Shown here: positions 37,865-45,343 of the stretch, one piece after another | Position numbering within the stretch: the first letter of the stretch is position 1 | Layout: each line of letters starts with the position of its first letter | Virus record (IMG/VR): IMGVR_UViG_3300031999_000005 | Span: 1-64,000 of that record | Length of the DNA: 64,000 nucleotides | Direction: 5' to 3' (one strand) | DNA from: a virus | Translations under genes and position numbers: made by a program | Notes under the pieces: generated by a model | Databases searched by the model: none | What the model was told of the DNA's origin: nothing | Seen by the model: only the letters and a program-made list of their open reading frames with translations

Positions 37865-38266
37865 TTGGGCGCCGCTGGTCGTCGGCCTGGTGGTGTCGCC
37901 CCTGGTGCGTGTCGGCGTTGAAGACCAGGCGCCTCCAGTCGCCGGCAGAGCCGCCCCCGCCTGCCTTCGGTGGTGAGCATGGGCGCCGCCTCTGCCCTTC
38001 CAGGTGCAGCGGTGGAGGCGGGTACAAGGGCCTCGATCCGCCCCCGGCAGAGCCTCGCGCCCTTTCTGCGTCCCCGCTTCCGCCTGCCTTCGACCCCTGC
38101 CGCCGCCCCGTGCCAGCCCCGCCAGCCTGCCGCCTTGCCTGCCTTTGCCCCCTGCCTGCACTCGCCACCGGCCCGGTAAGGGGTAAAGGGGTAGCGGTGG
38201 TAATCGCCGCGCGCGGGAGGGACTCATTGGAGGGCCAGCGCACAAAAAATTCAAAAAGTTTTTTAG

Positions 38267-38295
38267 TTGTAAAACGAAAAGTGATAGGATAGGCA
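38267..38295 (+). promoter_or_regulatory. AT-rich promoter with TGTAAAAC element (a)
   Basis: TTGTAA 38267-38272, 17 nt, TAGGCA 38290-38295, with TGTAAAAC over the -35 and GATAGG downstream of it. Shares about 40 nt of aligned leader with 39015-39062 and 42910-42940. Confidence 0.5.
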
Positions 38296-38299
38296 GGAG

Positions 38300-39004
38300 A
38301 TGGAGCATATAGTGGCATTATCAGGGGGGAAGGATTCGACGGCGATGGCGCTGAGGTTAGCAGAGGTAGAGGGACGGGGATACGAATACATCTGCACGCC
38401 GACAGGGGATGAATTACCAGAGATGGAGGGACACTGGAAGAGACTTGAGGGGATACTGGGGAAGGAGTTAATCCGACTGAAGAACCACGATCTTGATTTT
38501 TGGATAGAGGAATTCAAGGCTTTACCAAACTGGCGGCAGAGGTGGTGCACGAGGTTGCTAAAGATAACACCTTGCCTTGCGTTTTTACGGGTGCATCAAC
38601 CGGCAACGCTTTACGTAGGACTCCGGGCGGATGAGGAGGAGAGGAAGGGGCTGTATTCGACGGAAGTTTTAACTGACTTCCCGTTACGGCGGTGGGGGTG
38701 GGGGATAAAGGAGGTGCGGGAATATCTAAAGGTGCGGGGCGTTTGCATCCCACGGCGGACGGACTGTGCTCGGTGCTACGACCAGCGGCTGATCGAGTGG
38801 AAGCGCTTGTGGCAATTGCATCCTGAGATTTACGCGAAAGCAGAGGCACAGGAGCAAAGATTGGGCTGCACTTTCCGCGGCCCTGGAAGGGATAATTGGC
38901 CGGCGCCGCTTGTAGAACTGCGCGTGGCATTTGCAAGCGGTCGAAAGGTGCGTGGAGAAGCACAGTATGAGGAATACGAGCGTTGCCGAGTGTGCAGGAT
39001 GTAA
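38300..39004 (+). CDS. PAPS reductase-like PP-loop protein
   Basis: ATG 38300 behind GGCAGGAG. 234 residues: IVALSGGKDSTAMALRLAE is the PP-loop (SGGKDS); later WCTRLLKITPCLAFL, LYVGLRADEEERKG, CIPRRTDCARCYDQRL and a terminal CRVC. Matches the phage phosphoadenosine phosphosulfate reductase/DndC-like group. Neighbouring methyltransferases suggest a role in sulfur or nucleotide-linked DNA modification rather than sulfate assimilation, but that is inference. Confidence 0.85.
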   Translation: MEHIVALSGGKDSTAMALRLAEVEGRGYEYICTPTGDELPEMEGHWKRLEGILGKELIRLKNHDLDFWIEEFKALPNWRQRWCTRLLKITPCLAFLRVHQPATLYVGLRADEEERKGLYSTEVLTDFPLRRWGWGIKEVREYLKVRGVCIPRRTDCARCYDQRLIEWKRLWQLHPEIYAKAEAQEQRLGCTFRGPGRDNWPAPLVELRVAFASGRKVRGEAQYEEYERCRVCRM

Positions 39005-39053
39005 AGTGTCCATTCGAGGGCCGACTGGCAAAAAATAAATTCAAATTTTATAG

Positions 39054-39082
39054 ATGTAAAACAGGAAGAGGGTGGTGATAGG
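39054..39082 (+). promoter_or_regulatory. AT-rich promoter with TGTAAAAC element (b)
   Basis: ATGTAA 39054-39059, 17 nt, GATAGG 39077-39082, TGTAAAAC at 39055-39062 and GTGATAGGATAGG as in copy a. Confidence 0.5.
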
Positions 39083-39093
39083 ATAGGGGGCGG

Positions 39094-40896
39094 ATGGAAA
39101 AGGCATACTACAACGAAAATGACGGTTTCGCGGCTGCATGGCTGCGGGAACTGATAAAGGAGGGAGTAATTGCCCATGGTGAAGTCGATGAACGAGACAT
39201 TTGGGATGTTCGGCCAGAGGAGCTTGCTGGATTTACCCAATGTCATTTCTTCGCCGGAATCGGAACTTGGTCCTACGCCCTGCGTTGTGCCGGTTGGGCC
39301 GATGATAGACCCTGCTGGACTGGCTCCTGCCCTTGCCAGCCTTTCAGCGCGAGCGGCAAAAGAAAAGGGTTTGCTGACGAGCGGCACTTATGGCCGGCGT
39401 GGTTCCATCTCATCCGCGTCTGCCGACCTCCAGTGGTCTATGGCGAGCAGGTTGCGGGAGGTGACGGCGAAACTTGGCTCGACCTTGTTCAGGCTGATTT
39501 GGAAGGAGAAGGTTACGCAGTCCCACCGTTTGATCTACCGGCTGCGGGCTTCGGCGCGCCGCACATCAGGCAGCGATTGTACTTCGTGGCCGACGCCGAA
39601 GACCCCAACCGGAGGGCCGGAAAGCGCGGAGAGAAAACAGGAATTGGGACGAACAGAAAGCGGGGGCGGGGATTTGCAGGCAGTAGCGCAAATGGCGGCA
39701 TGGCCGACGCCGCAGAGTCACGACGAACGGGAGCGCGGGAACACGGAAGCGGACCATCACTATTTCCCCCACGACCTGAGCAATGCGGCGAAGATGGCCG
39801 CATGGTGCAGCCCCTCAGTTGCGGACGGAACCGGAGGGCATTTGAGTCGCGGCGGGAATCGGAGGAACGAACCGTTGCTTCCGGGACAGGCGAAACTGGC
39901 GAGTTGGGCCACGCCGCGAAGCACGGACGGCCAGAAGGGCGGGCCGAATCAGCACGGCAGCAAGGGCGATCTGATGCTGCCGAGCCAGGCGGCGAGGGCT
40001 TCCTGGGCCACGCCAGCAGGGCGAGATTTTCGGGACGGGCGAGCCAGCCAGAAAACAATGGAGAAGAACGCACGGCCCCTGAACGAACAGGCGGTCCAAC
40101 TAACGGCTTCTGGGCCAACGCCGAATGGCTCCACTGCCGAGACCAGAAATACCGGGCAGTTGAACCCAAGTTTATCTCGCTATTTGCAGGGTCTTCCGGT
40201 AGAATGGGACTTGGCGGCTACAAGGGTAGAAAAGAAGCCGTCAAGGAGGAAGTGAATGCCAATCCCAGCGAAGCCGGACCCTGTAAGATTCTGCGCACTG
40301 TGCGGAAAGCAAATGCAGCGCCAGCGATACAACGGAGTCTTGGAGTCAAACCTGAACTTCCGGCGGCGGAAATACTGCAATCGAAACTGTATGGCCGTGG
40401 GGCAAATCCGCGAAGTAGTAATGAGCGTGAGCCACAGTCGGATCAAATCGCACCGCAAGGCCAAGGCGGAGTGCGAGATATGCCGGAAGTCCGACAAGAT
40501 CCATGTTCACCATCGCGACGGAAACCCCCTGAACAACGCGACCGACAATTTGCAGACTTTGTGCGCCTCGTGCCATCGTCTTACGCACTCGCCCAACTAC
40601 ATGGGGACACCGTTACTGCCGAAGCCATGTTCACACTGCTCAAAGCCAGTGGCGCGGAAAGGCTTGTGCAATACCCACCTTACCAGGTTGAAGCGGTATG
40701 GCGATCCCTTGGTCAAGAAGTTCAAGATCGGCTCCGAATGGGTTTTGATGCGGGTAACTTCGTGAGAATAACGGAACCGCCCCTCATCAAGGGAACCGTG
40801 AACAGAGTGGGACGCCTGCGCGGTTACGGCAACGCGCTCACGGCACCGGTTGCCGAGGCTTTCATCAGATGTTATCTTGAAATCCATGGGAGATAA
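39094..40896 (+). CDS. C5-cytosine DNA methyltransferase with nested genes
   Basis: ATG 39094; the frame stays open for 600 codons. Motif I CHFFAGIGTWSYALRCAGW (about 50-68), motif IV GSCPCQPFSASGKRKGF, motif VI-like YGEQV, motif VIII GAPHIRQRLYFVAD, then GPTNGFWANAEWLHCRD and only at 571-592 the motif IX/X end RVGRLRGYGNALTAPVAEAFI. Between them about 200 extra residues (370-568) coincide with an HNH gene in another frame, and much of the middle coincides with a second gene. Methylates cytosine to protect phage DNA from host restriction, if the long form is made. Confidence 0.85.
   Translation: MEKAYYNENDGFAAAWLRELIKEGVIAHGEVDERDIWDVRPEELAGFTQCHFFAGIGTWSYALRCAGWADDRPCWTGSCPCQPFSASGKRKGFADERHLWPAWFHLIRVCRPPVVYGEQVAGGDGETWLDLVQADLEGEGYAVPPFDLPAAGFGAPHIRQRLYFVADAEDPNRRAGKRGEKTGIGTNRKRGRGFAGSSANGGMADAAESRRTGAREHGSGPSLFPPRPEQCGEDGRMVQPLSCGRNRRAFESRRESEERTVASGTGETGELGHAAKHGRPEGRAESARQQGRSDAAEPGGEGFLGHASRARFSGRASQPENNGEERTAPERTGGPTNGFWANAEWLHCRDQKYRAVEPKFISLFAGSSGRMGLGGYKGRKEAVKEEVNANPSEAGPCKILRTVRKANAAPAIQRSLGVKPELPAAEILQSKLYGRGANPRSSNEREPQSDQIAPQGQGGVRDMPEVRQDPCSPSRRKPPEQRDRQFADFVRLVPSSYALAQLHGDTVTAEAMFTLLKASGAERLVQYPPYQVEAVWRSLGQEVQDRLRMGFDAGNFVRITEPPLIKGTVNRVGRLRGYGNALTAPVAEAFIRCYLEIHGR
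39170..40255 (+). CDS. overprinted protein with WPTP/WATP repeats
   Basis: In another frame, entirely inside the methyltransferase. ATG 39170 (or 39176); GSTLFRLIWKEKVTQSHR, RLRASARRTSGSDCTSWPTPKT, then repeated W(P/A)TP units and LNPSLSRYLQGLPVEWD. I recall the same protein beside or over dcm genes in other phages, so it is likely a real product. It ends in TGA directly followed by ATG of the HNH gene. Confidence 0.65.
   Translation: MPMVKSMNETFGMFGQRSLLDLPNVISSPESELGPTPCVVPVGPMIDPAGLAPALASLSARAAKEKGLLTSGTYGRRGSISSASADLQWSMASRLREVTAKLGSTLFRLIWKEKVTQSHRLIYRLRASARRTSGSDCTSWPTPKTPTGGPESAERKQELGRTESGGGDLQAVAQMAAWPTPQSHDERERGNTEADHHYFPHDLSNAAKMAAWCSPSVADGTGGHLSRGGNRRNEPLLPGQAKLASWATPRSTDGQKGGPNQHGSKGDLMLPSQAARASWATPAGRDFRDGRASQKTMEKNARPLNEQAVQLTASGPTPNGSTAETRNTGQLNPSLSRYLQGLPVEWDLAATRVEKKPSRRK
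40256..40765 (+). CDS. HNH homing endonuclease nested in methyltransferase gene
   Basis: ATG 40256 immediately after TGA, with AAGGAGG upstream. 169 residues: CALCGKQM ... CNRNCM N-terminal zinc part, then CEICRKSDKIHVHHRDGNPLNN and LCASCHRLTH, the HNH core, and a Cys-rich end. It uses the same frame as the WPTP protein and another than the methyltransferase, whose frame runs open through it. Placed just before the methyltransferase motif IX/X. Confidence 0.8.
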   Translation: MPIPAKPDPVRFCALCGKQMQRQRYNGVLESNLNFRRRKYCNRNCMAVGQIREVVMSVSHSRIKSHRKAKAECEICRKSDKIHVHHRDGNPLNNATDNLQTLCASCHRLTHSPNYMGTPLLPKPCSHCSKPVARKGLCNTHLTRLKRYGDPLVKKFKIGSEWVLMRVTS

Positions 40897-40904
40897 ATAA
40901 ATAG

Positions 40905-41363
40905 ATGAGAAGTCCATCAAGGCAGGCACTCTCAAATCAGCAGAAAAAAGCCGCACTTGTGGCGTACAAGGGCGGCAGGTGTACAGATTGCGGAGGAACG
41001 TTTCCGCAGTGCTGTTATGACTTCGACCATAAGGACCGGACTCAAAAGCGATTCCACGTTGGTAGTCATATAGGAGGGGCGCTTCCAGCACTGATGCTGG
41101 AAGCCGACAAGTGCGATCTCATCTGTGCAAACTGTCATCGCATCCGAACGGCTGCGGATGCTGGAATAGCAGAACATCTTTCTCGGATAAGGAAGGGCAA
41201 ACCCGGCAGGCCGATGTCCGAAGAAAACAAGAAGCGGTTAAGCATCGCCACCAAGGGCAGGCGGCTGTCACAAGAACACAAGGAAAAACTCAGTGAGGCC
41301 AACAGGGGCAAGGTTCCCTGGAACAAGGGATTCTCTGCGCGCCGGTCGCGCAAGCCTTCATAG
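40905..41363 (+). CDS. HNH endonuclease with NUMOD3 repeats
   Basis: ATG 40905. 152 residues: KGGRCTDCGGTFPQ, CYDFDHKDRTQKRF, LICANCHRIRT (HNH core), then GKPGRPMSEENKKRLSIA and LSQEHKEKLSEANRG, two NUMOD3 DNA-binding units. Free-standing homing nuclease between two methyltransferase genes. Confidence 0.85.
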   Translation: MRSPSRQALSNQQKKAALVAYKGGRCTDCGGTFPQCCYDFDHKDRTQKRFHVGSHIGGALPALMLEADKCDLICANCHRIRTAADAGIAEHLSRIRKGKPGRPMSEENKKRLSIATKGRRLSQEHKEKLSEANRGKVPWNKGFSARRSRKPS

Positions 41364-41382
41364 AGGCGTACATGGGGTGCAG

Positions 41383-42108
41383 ATGAACGGATTGCCGAAG
41401 GCGTACTACGATGACGGGAGGGGGATCAGGATATACCTGGGAGACTGCCGTAAAATTCTTTTCTTGCTTGAGCAGCATGATGCCTGCCTAACGAGCCCGC
41501 CGTACAATCTCAGGAAGGGATATCCATGCGATGATTGGCCGACATGGAATAATTATTACGGGTTCCTGCGAGGTGTGTACGGAGCGGTTCCGGCGCCGAT
41601 CCAGGCGTGGTTATTTCCATTTTCGCTGAATGACGAGGACTCAGGATTGATCCGCGCAACATGGAATGAATGTGCCCTCCCATGGAAGCGGCTAAGACTT
41701 GTCCTGCGGCATCCTTCCGTGGACGACAGCAAAAGCCTAATCGCAATGCCGCCACGAGCGGAAATCCTCTGCATCAATACTTGGGCTGAAGAGAACGGGC
41801 CGAAGATCTGGTGGGTGCCACACGCGAAGTTCGCGGCAAGTAGATTATCTATGCGGGTTGGTCATCCGGCCAGTTTCCATGAACGGTTGCCAGCAGAGTT
41901 CTTCGCAGCCTTCCCAACCGTTAAGTCGGTGATTGATCCATTCATGGGTACGGGGACGACGCTTGTGGTCGCAAAGCAGCGTGGGATACAAGCGACCGGG
42001 ATCGAGATTGTTGAGGAATTTGCCGAACTTGCAGTGAAGCGTTTGGCGCAGGAGATGTTGCCGCTTCGAGCACCTGCTTTGGAGCCAGAGCAGGGGAGTC
42101 TGATCTGA
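41383..42108 (+). CDS. N4-cytosine/N6-adenine DNA methyltransferase
   Basis: ATG 41383. 241 residues: catalytic TSPPYNLR (motif IV) near the N-terminus and FxGxG-type DPFMGTGTTLVVAKQRG near the C-terminus, the order of beta-class enzymes. SPPYN favours N4-cytosine or N6-adenine. Second modification enzyme of the locus. Start ribosome binding site is weak. Confidence 0.88.
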   Translation: MNGLPKAYYDDGRGIRIYLGDCRKILFLLEQHDACLTSPPYNLRKGYPCDDWPTWNNYYGFLRGVYGAVPAPIQAWLFPFSLNDEDSGLIRATWNECALPWKRLRLVLRHPSVDDSKSLIAMPPRAEILCINTWAEENGPKIWWVPHAKFAASRLSMRVGHPASFHERLPAEFFAAFPTVKSVIDPFMGTGTTLVVAKQRGIQATGIEIVEEFAELAVKRLAQEMLPLRAPALEPEQGSLI

Positions 42109-42123
42109 TTGCCAGGAGGGAAG

Positions 42124-42411
42124 ATGGTGCCATGGGGCGAATGCAGCCAGTGCGGGTTGTGCTGTTTGAGCAAGGGCGGACGGTATATCTGCGAACACCT
42201 GGAGGTGATTACCGCGGTGGGGGAGGCTGGGGGGACGCGGTGCAAGGTTTACGGGGAGCGGTGGCACTTAATGACGATTCGGATGCTAGACCGAGAGCGG
42301 GGGCGGGCGTCGTATGTGACAGAGTGCTTGATTTCCGAGCAGATGCCGTTTGAGGAGCGGAGGAGGAATTTGCCGGCGGGGTGTACGCTGGTGAATCCGG
42401 TGCTGGGGTGA
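42124..42411 (+). CDS. YkgJ-like CxxCGxCC protein
   Basis: ATG 42124 behind AGGAGGG. 95 residues: CSQCGLCCLSKGG and later CKVYG, C..., the metal-binding CxxCxxCC arrangement of the YkgJ family (zinc or Fe-S). Role in phage unknown. Confidence 0.65.
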   Translation: MVPWGECSQCGLCCLSKGGRYICEHLEVITAVGEAGGTRCKVYGERWHLMTIRMLDRERGRASYVTECLISEQMPFEERRRNLPAGCTLVNPVLG

Positions 42412-42412
42412 A

Positions 42413-42428
42413 TGTCCAAATTTGGATG
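42413..42428. repeat. dispersed palindrome copy 11
   Basis: Perfect core 42415-42426 (TGTCC...GGATGT), 14 nt before ATG 42440 of a Zn/HTH regulator, overlapping the start of its ribosome binding leader. Confidence 0.85.
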
Positions 42429-42439
42429 TTGGAGGGGGC

Positions 42440-42913
42440 ATGGAGGAAAGGATCACGGTCAGGTGCCCACGGTGCAAGCTGGTGCAGTACGTGGCTGCGG
42501 CCAAGCGTTGTCGGCGGTGCTGGTTTGCCGGTGTGATTGTTCCGTTGGGTGCTGATCCTCTGGCCGCAGTGAGTAAAGTGCAACCTGCAAGCCCCGACGA
42601 GGCAGTGGATTTTCTTGAAGCGTTGCGATACTGGCGAAATATCGCTGGAATGAACAGAGCACAATTGGGCACCCGCATGGGCAGATACCGCCGGACGTAT
42701 ATCTATAGATGGGGAAGAGCGCGCCGTTCTCCGAATGTTGAGAACATCATGTCTGTGGCAAAGGCGCTTGGCATCCCGGCGAGGTGGCTGCTGGTTCCCT
42801 GGCCCACCGACGGAACATCCCGGATGATCTTGTGGGAGGCGAGCAAGTTGCCAGCCAAGCGCCGCTGGGAGTTGATGGGGAAGGTGCGGGGCATGGCTGA
42901 GGGGCGGGCATAA
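42440..42913 (+). CDS. zinc ribbon plus Xre-type HTH regulator
   Basis: ATG 42440 behind GGAGGGGGC. 157 residues: N-terminal CPRCKLV ... CRRCWF ribbon, then a helix-turn-helix (WRNIAGMNRAQLGTRMG RYRRTYIYRWGRARR is interrupted by a Gly turn) and a C-terminal helical part. Likely a transcription regulator. A dispersed palindrome lies directly upstream, so it is one candidate to bind that repeat. Confidence 0.75.
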   Translation: MEERITVRCPRCKLVQYVAAAKRCRRCWFAGVIVPLGADPLAAVSKVQPASPDEAVDFLEALRYWRNIAGMNRAQLGTRMGRYRRTYIYRWGRARRSPNVENIMSVAKALGIPARWLLVPWPTDGTSRMILWEASKLPAKRRWELMGKVRGMAEGRA

Positions 42914-42932
42914 AAAAATCCGCAGAATTTAC

Positions 42933-42961
42933 TTGTAAAACGTAAAACAGGCAGGTACGAT
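42933..42961 (+). promoter_or_regulatory. promoter with TGTAAAAC element (c)
   Basis: TTGTAA 42933-42938, 17 nt, TACGAT 42956-42961; two GTAAAAC copies in the spacer. Drives the 43-44.9 kb genes. Confidence 0.6.
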
Positions 42962-42991
42962 AGGCAGCGGCTATAAAGGAGGCCGACAAGG

Positions 42992-43390
42992 ATGAAACTG
43001 AGATGGCGAGGAATTCTGGTTTTGGTGATGGCGTGCGCGGTGGGCTTGGCGGGGCAGGTGAAGCCGGGTGCTGAGAAAGCGAAGGCCAGCGCCGACTCGA
43101 TGGTTCTGAGCGAGGTGGAGACCCTCAAAGGCAAAAACCTGGACTTGAAAATCCTCACAGCGCGGCAGGAGCAGGAACTTCTTCAAGTGCGCTTCCAGCA
43201 GATGCAGCAACGCTTCCAGTTGCTTGAGAAAGAGATCGAACTGCTAGATGCCGATATTAAGCAGCATGAAAAGGACGTGCTGGCCGCGCACAAGGCACCG
43301 AAAGGTAGCAGGGTGGACACAAGCACCGGTCGGATTGTGCCGCCGCCCCCGGAGGCCAAACCGACAGAGAAACCACCTGAGTCGAAGTAG
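42992..43390 (+). CDS. secreted coiled-coil protein
   Basis: ATG 42992 behind AAAGGAGGCCGACAAGG. 132 residues with signal-like N-terminus (RGILVLVMACAVGLAG), a coiled-coil (QQMQQRFQLLEKEIELLDA) and a Pro-rich tail. Exported or periplasmic; role unknown, possibly envelope remodelling or superinfection exclusion. Confidence 0.6.
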   Translation: MKLRWRGILVLVMACAVGLAGQVKPGAEKAKASADSMVLSEVETLKGKNLDLKILTARQEQELLQVRFQQMQQRFQLLEKEIELLDADIKQHEKDVLAAHKAPKGSRVDTSTGRIVPPPPEAKPTEKPPESK

Positions 43391-43397
43391 AGAGATC

Positions 43398-43589
43398 ATG
43401 CCGGCAAGACGCAACGACAAACTGATGACCCCTGAGCGGCGTCGGGAACGCTGGAAGGAATGCGCGGAATATCTGCGCCGACATGGGAACCTGTCGGCTG
43501 CCAGGGCGGCAGCCAAGAAAGACGGGAAGAACCAGAACGTTAGCGTGTGGATCTCGGCCCTGGGGAAGATGCTGGAAGGGAAACTATGA
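43398..43589 (+). CDS. small basic protein
   Basis: ATG 43398. 63 residues: PERRRERWKECAEYLRRHG then SAARAAAKKDGKN, helical. Possible HTH but not assigned. Overlaps the next gene start. Confidence 0.55.
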   Translation: MPARRNDKLMTPERRRERWKECAEYLRRHGNLSAARAAAKKDGKNQNVSVWISALGKMLEGKL

Positions 43590-44077
43590 AACTTCAGGAA
43601 TGGTGGACGAAGGCGACACCGGCAGAGCGGAATGCGCTGGTGGCCGAGAAGATCATAGGCATCACCGATTTCCGTAAGGACTGGCCGTGCTACATCTCGC
43701 CGGAAGACGGAAAGTTGGTGCCTTGGCTTGAAGAATGGGGTGACTTCACGGAAGGAGAACGTGATCGTGACCTCTTTACAGAACGTGGCCTTTTCTTCCG
43801 CAATGAATACGGTATCCTTGAGGCTGTTCCTGATTATCAAGGGGACATCGCAGCCGTATGGCAGGTGGTGGAGAAATTGCGGGATATGTGGACCATTGCT
43901 ACGGCTAAAAGCGATGGAATCCATGGCGACTTTGAACACCCCTTTGACGACCTTCGATTCTTTGAGCATCTACACCGTGCGGCAGACCGACGTTGGCCCT
44001 GGGCATTTTTGTATGTAACGCCTGAAATAATCTGCCTTGCGGCGCTGGAAGCCCTCGGCGTCGAGGAAGTCGGATAA
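43586..44077 (+). CDS. phage ABA-sandwich domain protein
   Basis: ATG 43586 overlaps the previous stop. 163 residues: NALVAEKIIGITDF at the start and IAAVWQVVEKLRDM, with IICLAALEALGVEEV at the end, matching the Phage_ABA_S family from memory. A second member is at 44978. Function unknown. Confidence 0.6.
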   Translation: MKLQEWWTKATPAERNALVAEKIIGITDFRKDWPCYISPEDGKLVPWLEEWGDFTEGERDRDLFTERGLFFRNEYGILEAVPDYQGDIAAVWQVVEKLRDMWTIATAKSDGIHGDFEHPFDDLRFFEHLHRAADRRWPWAFLYVTPEIICLAALEALGVEEVG

Positions 44078-44268
44078 TGGGCAAAGAGCCAACAGGGGCG
44101 GAATCCCGCTGGATTGAACTCAAGGAGCGGGATTTCATTTCAGAAGATCGGCAAGGGCGGATTGCGCGCTCCCTGGAAGCATTGTGCGGGGGAACGGGGA
44201 TACGGTTATCGGCCGAGGAATGGAAGCGGGTTGCGGAAGATTCAGACCTGGAGGATGAAGAAAGATGA
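44077..44268 (+). CDS. small hypothetical protein
   Basis: ATG 44077 overlaps the previous stop (TAATG). 63 residues, charged and helical (LKERDFISEDRQGRI). Overlaps the next start (ATGA). Unknown. Confidence 0.55.
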   Translation: MGKEPTGAESRWIELKERDFISEDRQGRIARSLEALCGGTGIRLSAEEWKRVAEDSDLEDEER

Positions 44269-44651
44269 AACTTAAGATCATCGTTCCTGAAGGCACGGCG
44301 TTTTTAAAGTGGTACGGCATGGCGTGGTTATGCTGGGACAAAATGGCCTGGGTGGCCTATCCGATTCCGCTGAATCTGGTGATGCGGTTCCTGCACTGCG
44401 TTTGGATCATGTTGCGGAACGGCTTCCGCCCCAGTTGGCTTGACTACTTTATCCGTGAAGTGCGCAAGCGGGAATACGACCGTGGTTATGCGGCTGGCTG
44501 GGCAGATGCGGTCAAGGAGAACTACCAGAAAGGATTTCTCCGTTTGGGGAATCAGATTGGTAACGAGTTTGAAACCCTGCGTCGTGCTCTGGTGGGGAAA
44601 ACAGGAGCACGCGAAGCAGACGAGTCTCTGCCGCCGGAACATCCTGGTTGA
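44265..44651 (+). CDS. aromatic-rich, possibly membrane-associated protein
   Basis: 128 residues: MKLKIIVPEGTAFLKW, WLCWDKMAWVAYPIPLN, HCVWIMLRNGFRPSW; then a charged helix (FIREVRKREYDRGYA). Trp-rich amphipathic part suggests membrane association. Confidence 0.55.
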   Translation: MKLKIIVPEGTAFLKWYGMAWLCWDKMAWVAYPIPLNLVMRFLHCVWIMLRNGFRPSWLDYFIREVRKREYDRGYAAGWADAVKENYQKGFLRLGNQIGNEFETLRRALVGKTGAREADESLPPEHPG

Positions 44652-44668
44652 AGTGGAAGGAGTTGGCC

Positions 44669-44908
44669 ATGAAAAATAATGTTGTCTCAATGCCGAAGGG
44701 ATACCCTACGATGGCGGAGATTGATCTCCAGTATCGGAAGGCGGCAGTAGAATGGCGTTGCTCAGGATTGAATCCTGACCTTTTTGCGTGCAATCGCCCG
44801 TCGCGCAGTTGGCGGAGAACCGTGCTGTGGTTTATCACCGGCTGGCGATTTGTGGTGCTGCTGGGACTGCTGGCCTTTGGGATTACGTGGTTCCTGACGC
44901 GGCGATAA
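44669..44908 (+). CDS. small protein with C-terminal membrane helix
   Basis: ATG 44669 behind GAAGGAGTTGGCC. 79 residues ending in GWRFVVLLGLLAFGITWFL. Soluble N-terminus with YRKAAVEWRC. Unknown. Confidence 0.6.
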   Translation: MKNNVVSMPKGYPTMAEIDLQYRKAAVEWRCSGLNPDLFACNRPSRSWRRTVLWFITGWRFVVLLGLLAFGITWFLTRR

Positions 44909-44924
44909 TGTTTTACTTTTTCCC

Positions 44925-44953
44925 TTGCATTTCACGTAAAACGCGGCTACGCT
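44925..44953 (+). promoter_or_regulatory. promoter with GTAAAAC element (d)
   Basis: TTGCAT 44925-44930, 17 nt, TACGCT 44948-44953; GTAAAAC inside the spacer and GTTTTAC upstream. Drives the 45-49.9 kb genes. Confidence 0.6.
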
Positions 44954-44977
44954 TGTTTTCCTACGGAGGTGAACCCC

Positions 44978-45343
44978 ATGCCAACCGATGAAGTTCTCAA
45001 CCGTCTAATAACCGAAAAAGTTATGGGGCGCGTTCTTCCACGCCTTTCCATTGATGTGTTCGATTTCCAGGGTTTTGTCGAAGGTGCTTGGCTGGTGATC
45101 GAGAAGATGCTGGAACGTGGATTCAGCCCCACGGTGAACCACAACGGCCCTCCAGGGCATTTCACCCACAGTCCCGATTGGGCTGGCCCTTGGCATTGCT
45201 GCTTCCATAACACCAAGGGATGCCTCCACTGTGGGGATGAATCATGCAAGTGCTATTCCCATGCTGAGGCGGACACGCCAGCGCGGGCGATCTGTTTGGC
45301 TGCACTCAAAGCCCGTGGAGTGGAGGTTTCCGATGCTGACTGA
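44978..45343 (+). CDS. phage ABA-sandwich domain protein, second copy
   Basis: ATG 44978 behind ACGGAGGTGAAC. 121 residues: LNRLITEKVMGRVLPR start and AICLAALKARGVEVS end as in the gene at 43586, with a central CCFHNTKGCLHCGDESCKCY Cys cluster absent from the other copy. Confidence 0.6.
   Translation: MPTDEVLNRLITEKVMGRVLPRLSIDVFDFQGFVEGAWLVIEKMLERGFSPTVNHNGPPGHFTHSPDWAGPWHCCFHNTKGCLHCGDESCKCYSHAEADTPARAICLAALKARGVEVSDAD

Larger units (their letters stand above)
37601..38299. other. 699-nt non-coding region between divergent runs
   Basis: No credible gene. It holds the repeated leader copy B (37771-37830), palindrome copy 10, a stretch of very GC-rich sequence near 37930-38180 in which most frames stay open, and the AT-rich plus-strand promoter at 38267. 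Confidence 0.7.

Noticed and set aside
37702-38292. Long frames on both strands in the GC-rich gap
   Set aside because: Composition is Pro/Arg/Cys-rich in all frames, no ribosome binding sites; read as non-coding.
39513-40169. 218-residue minus-strand frame over the methyltransferase
   Set aside because: Shadow of two overlapping plus frames; no independent support.
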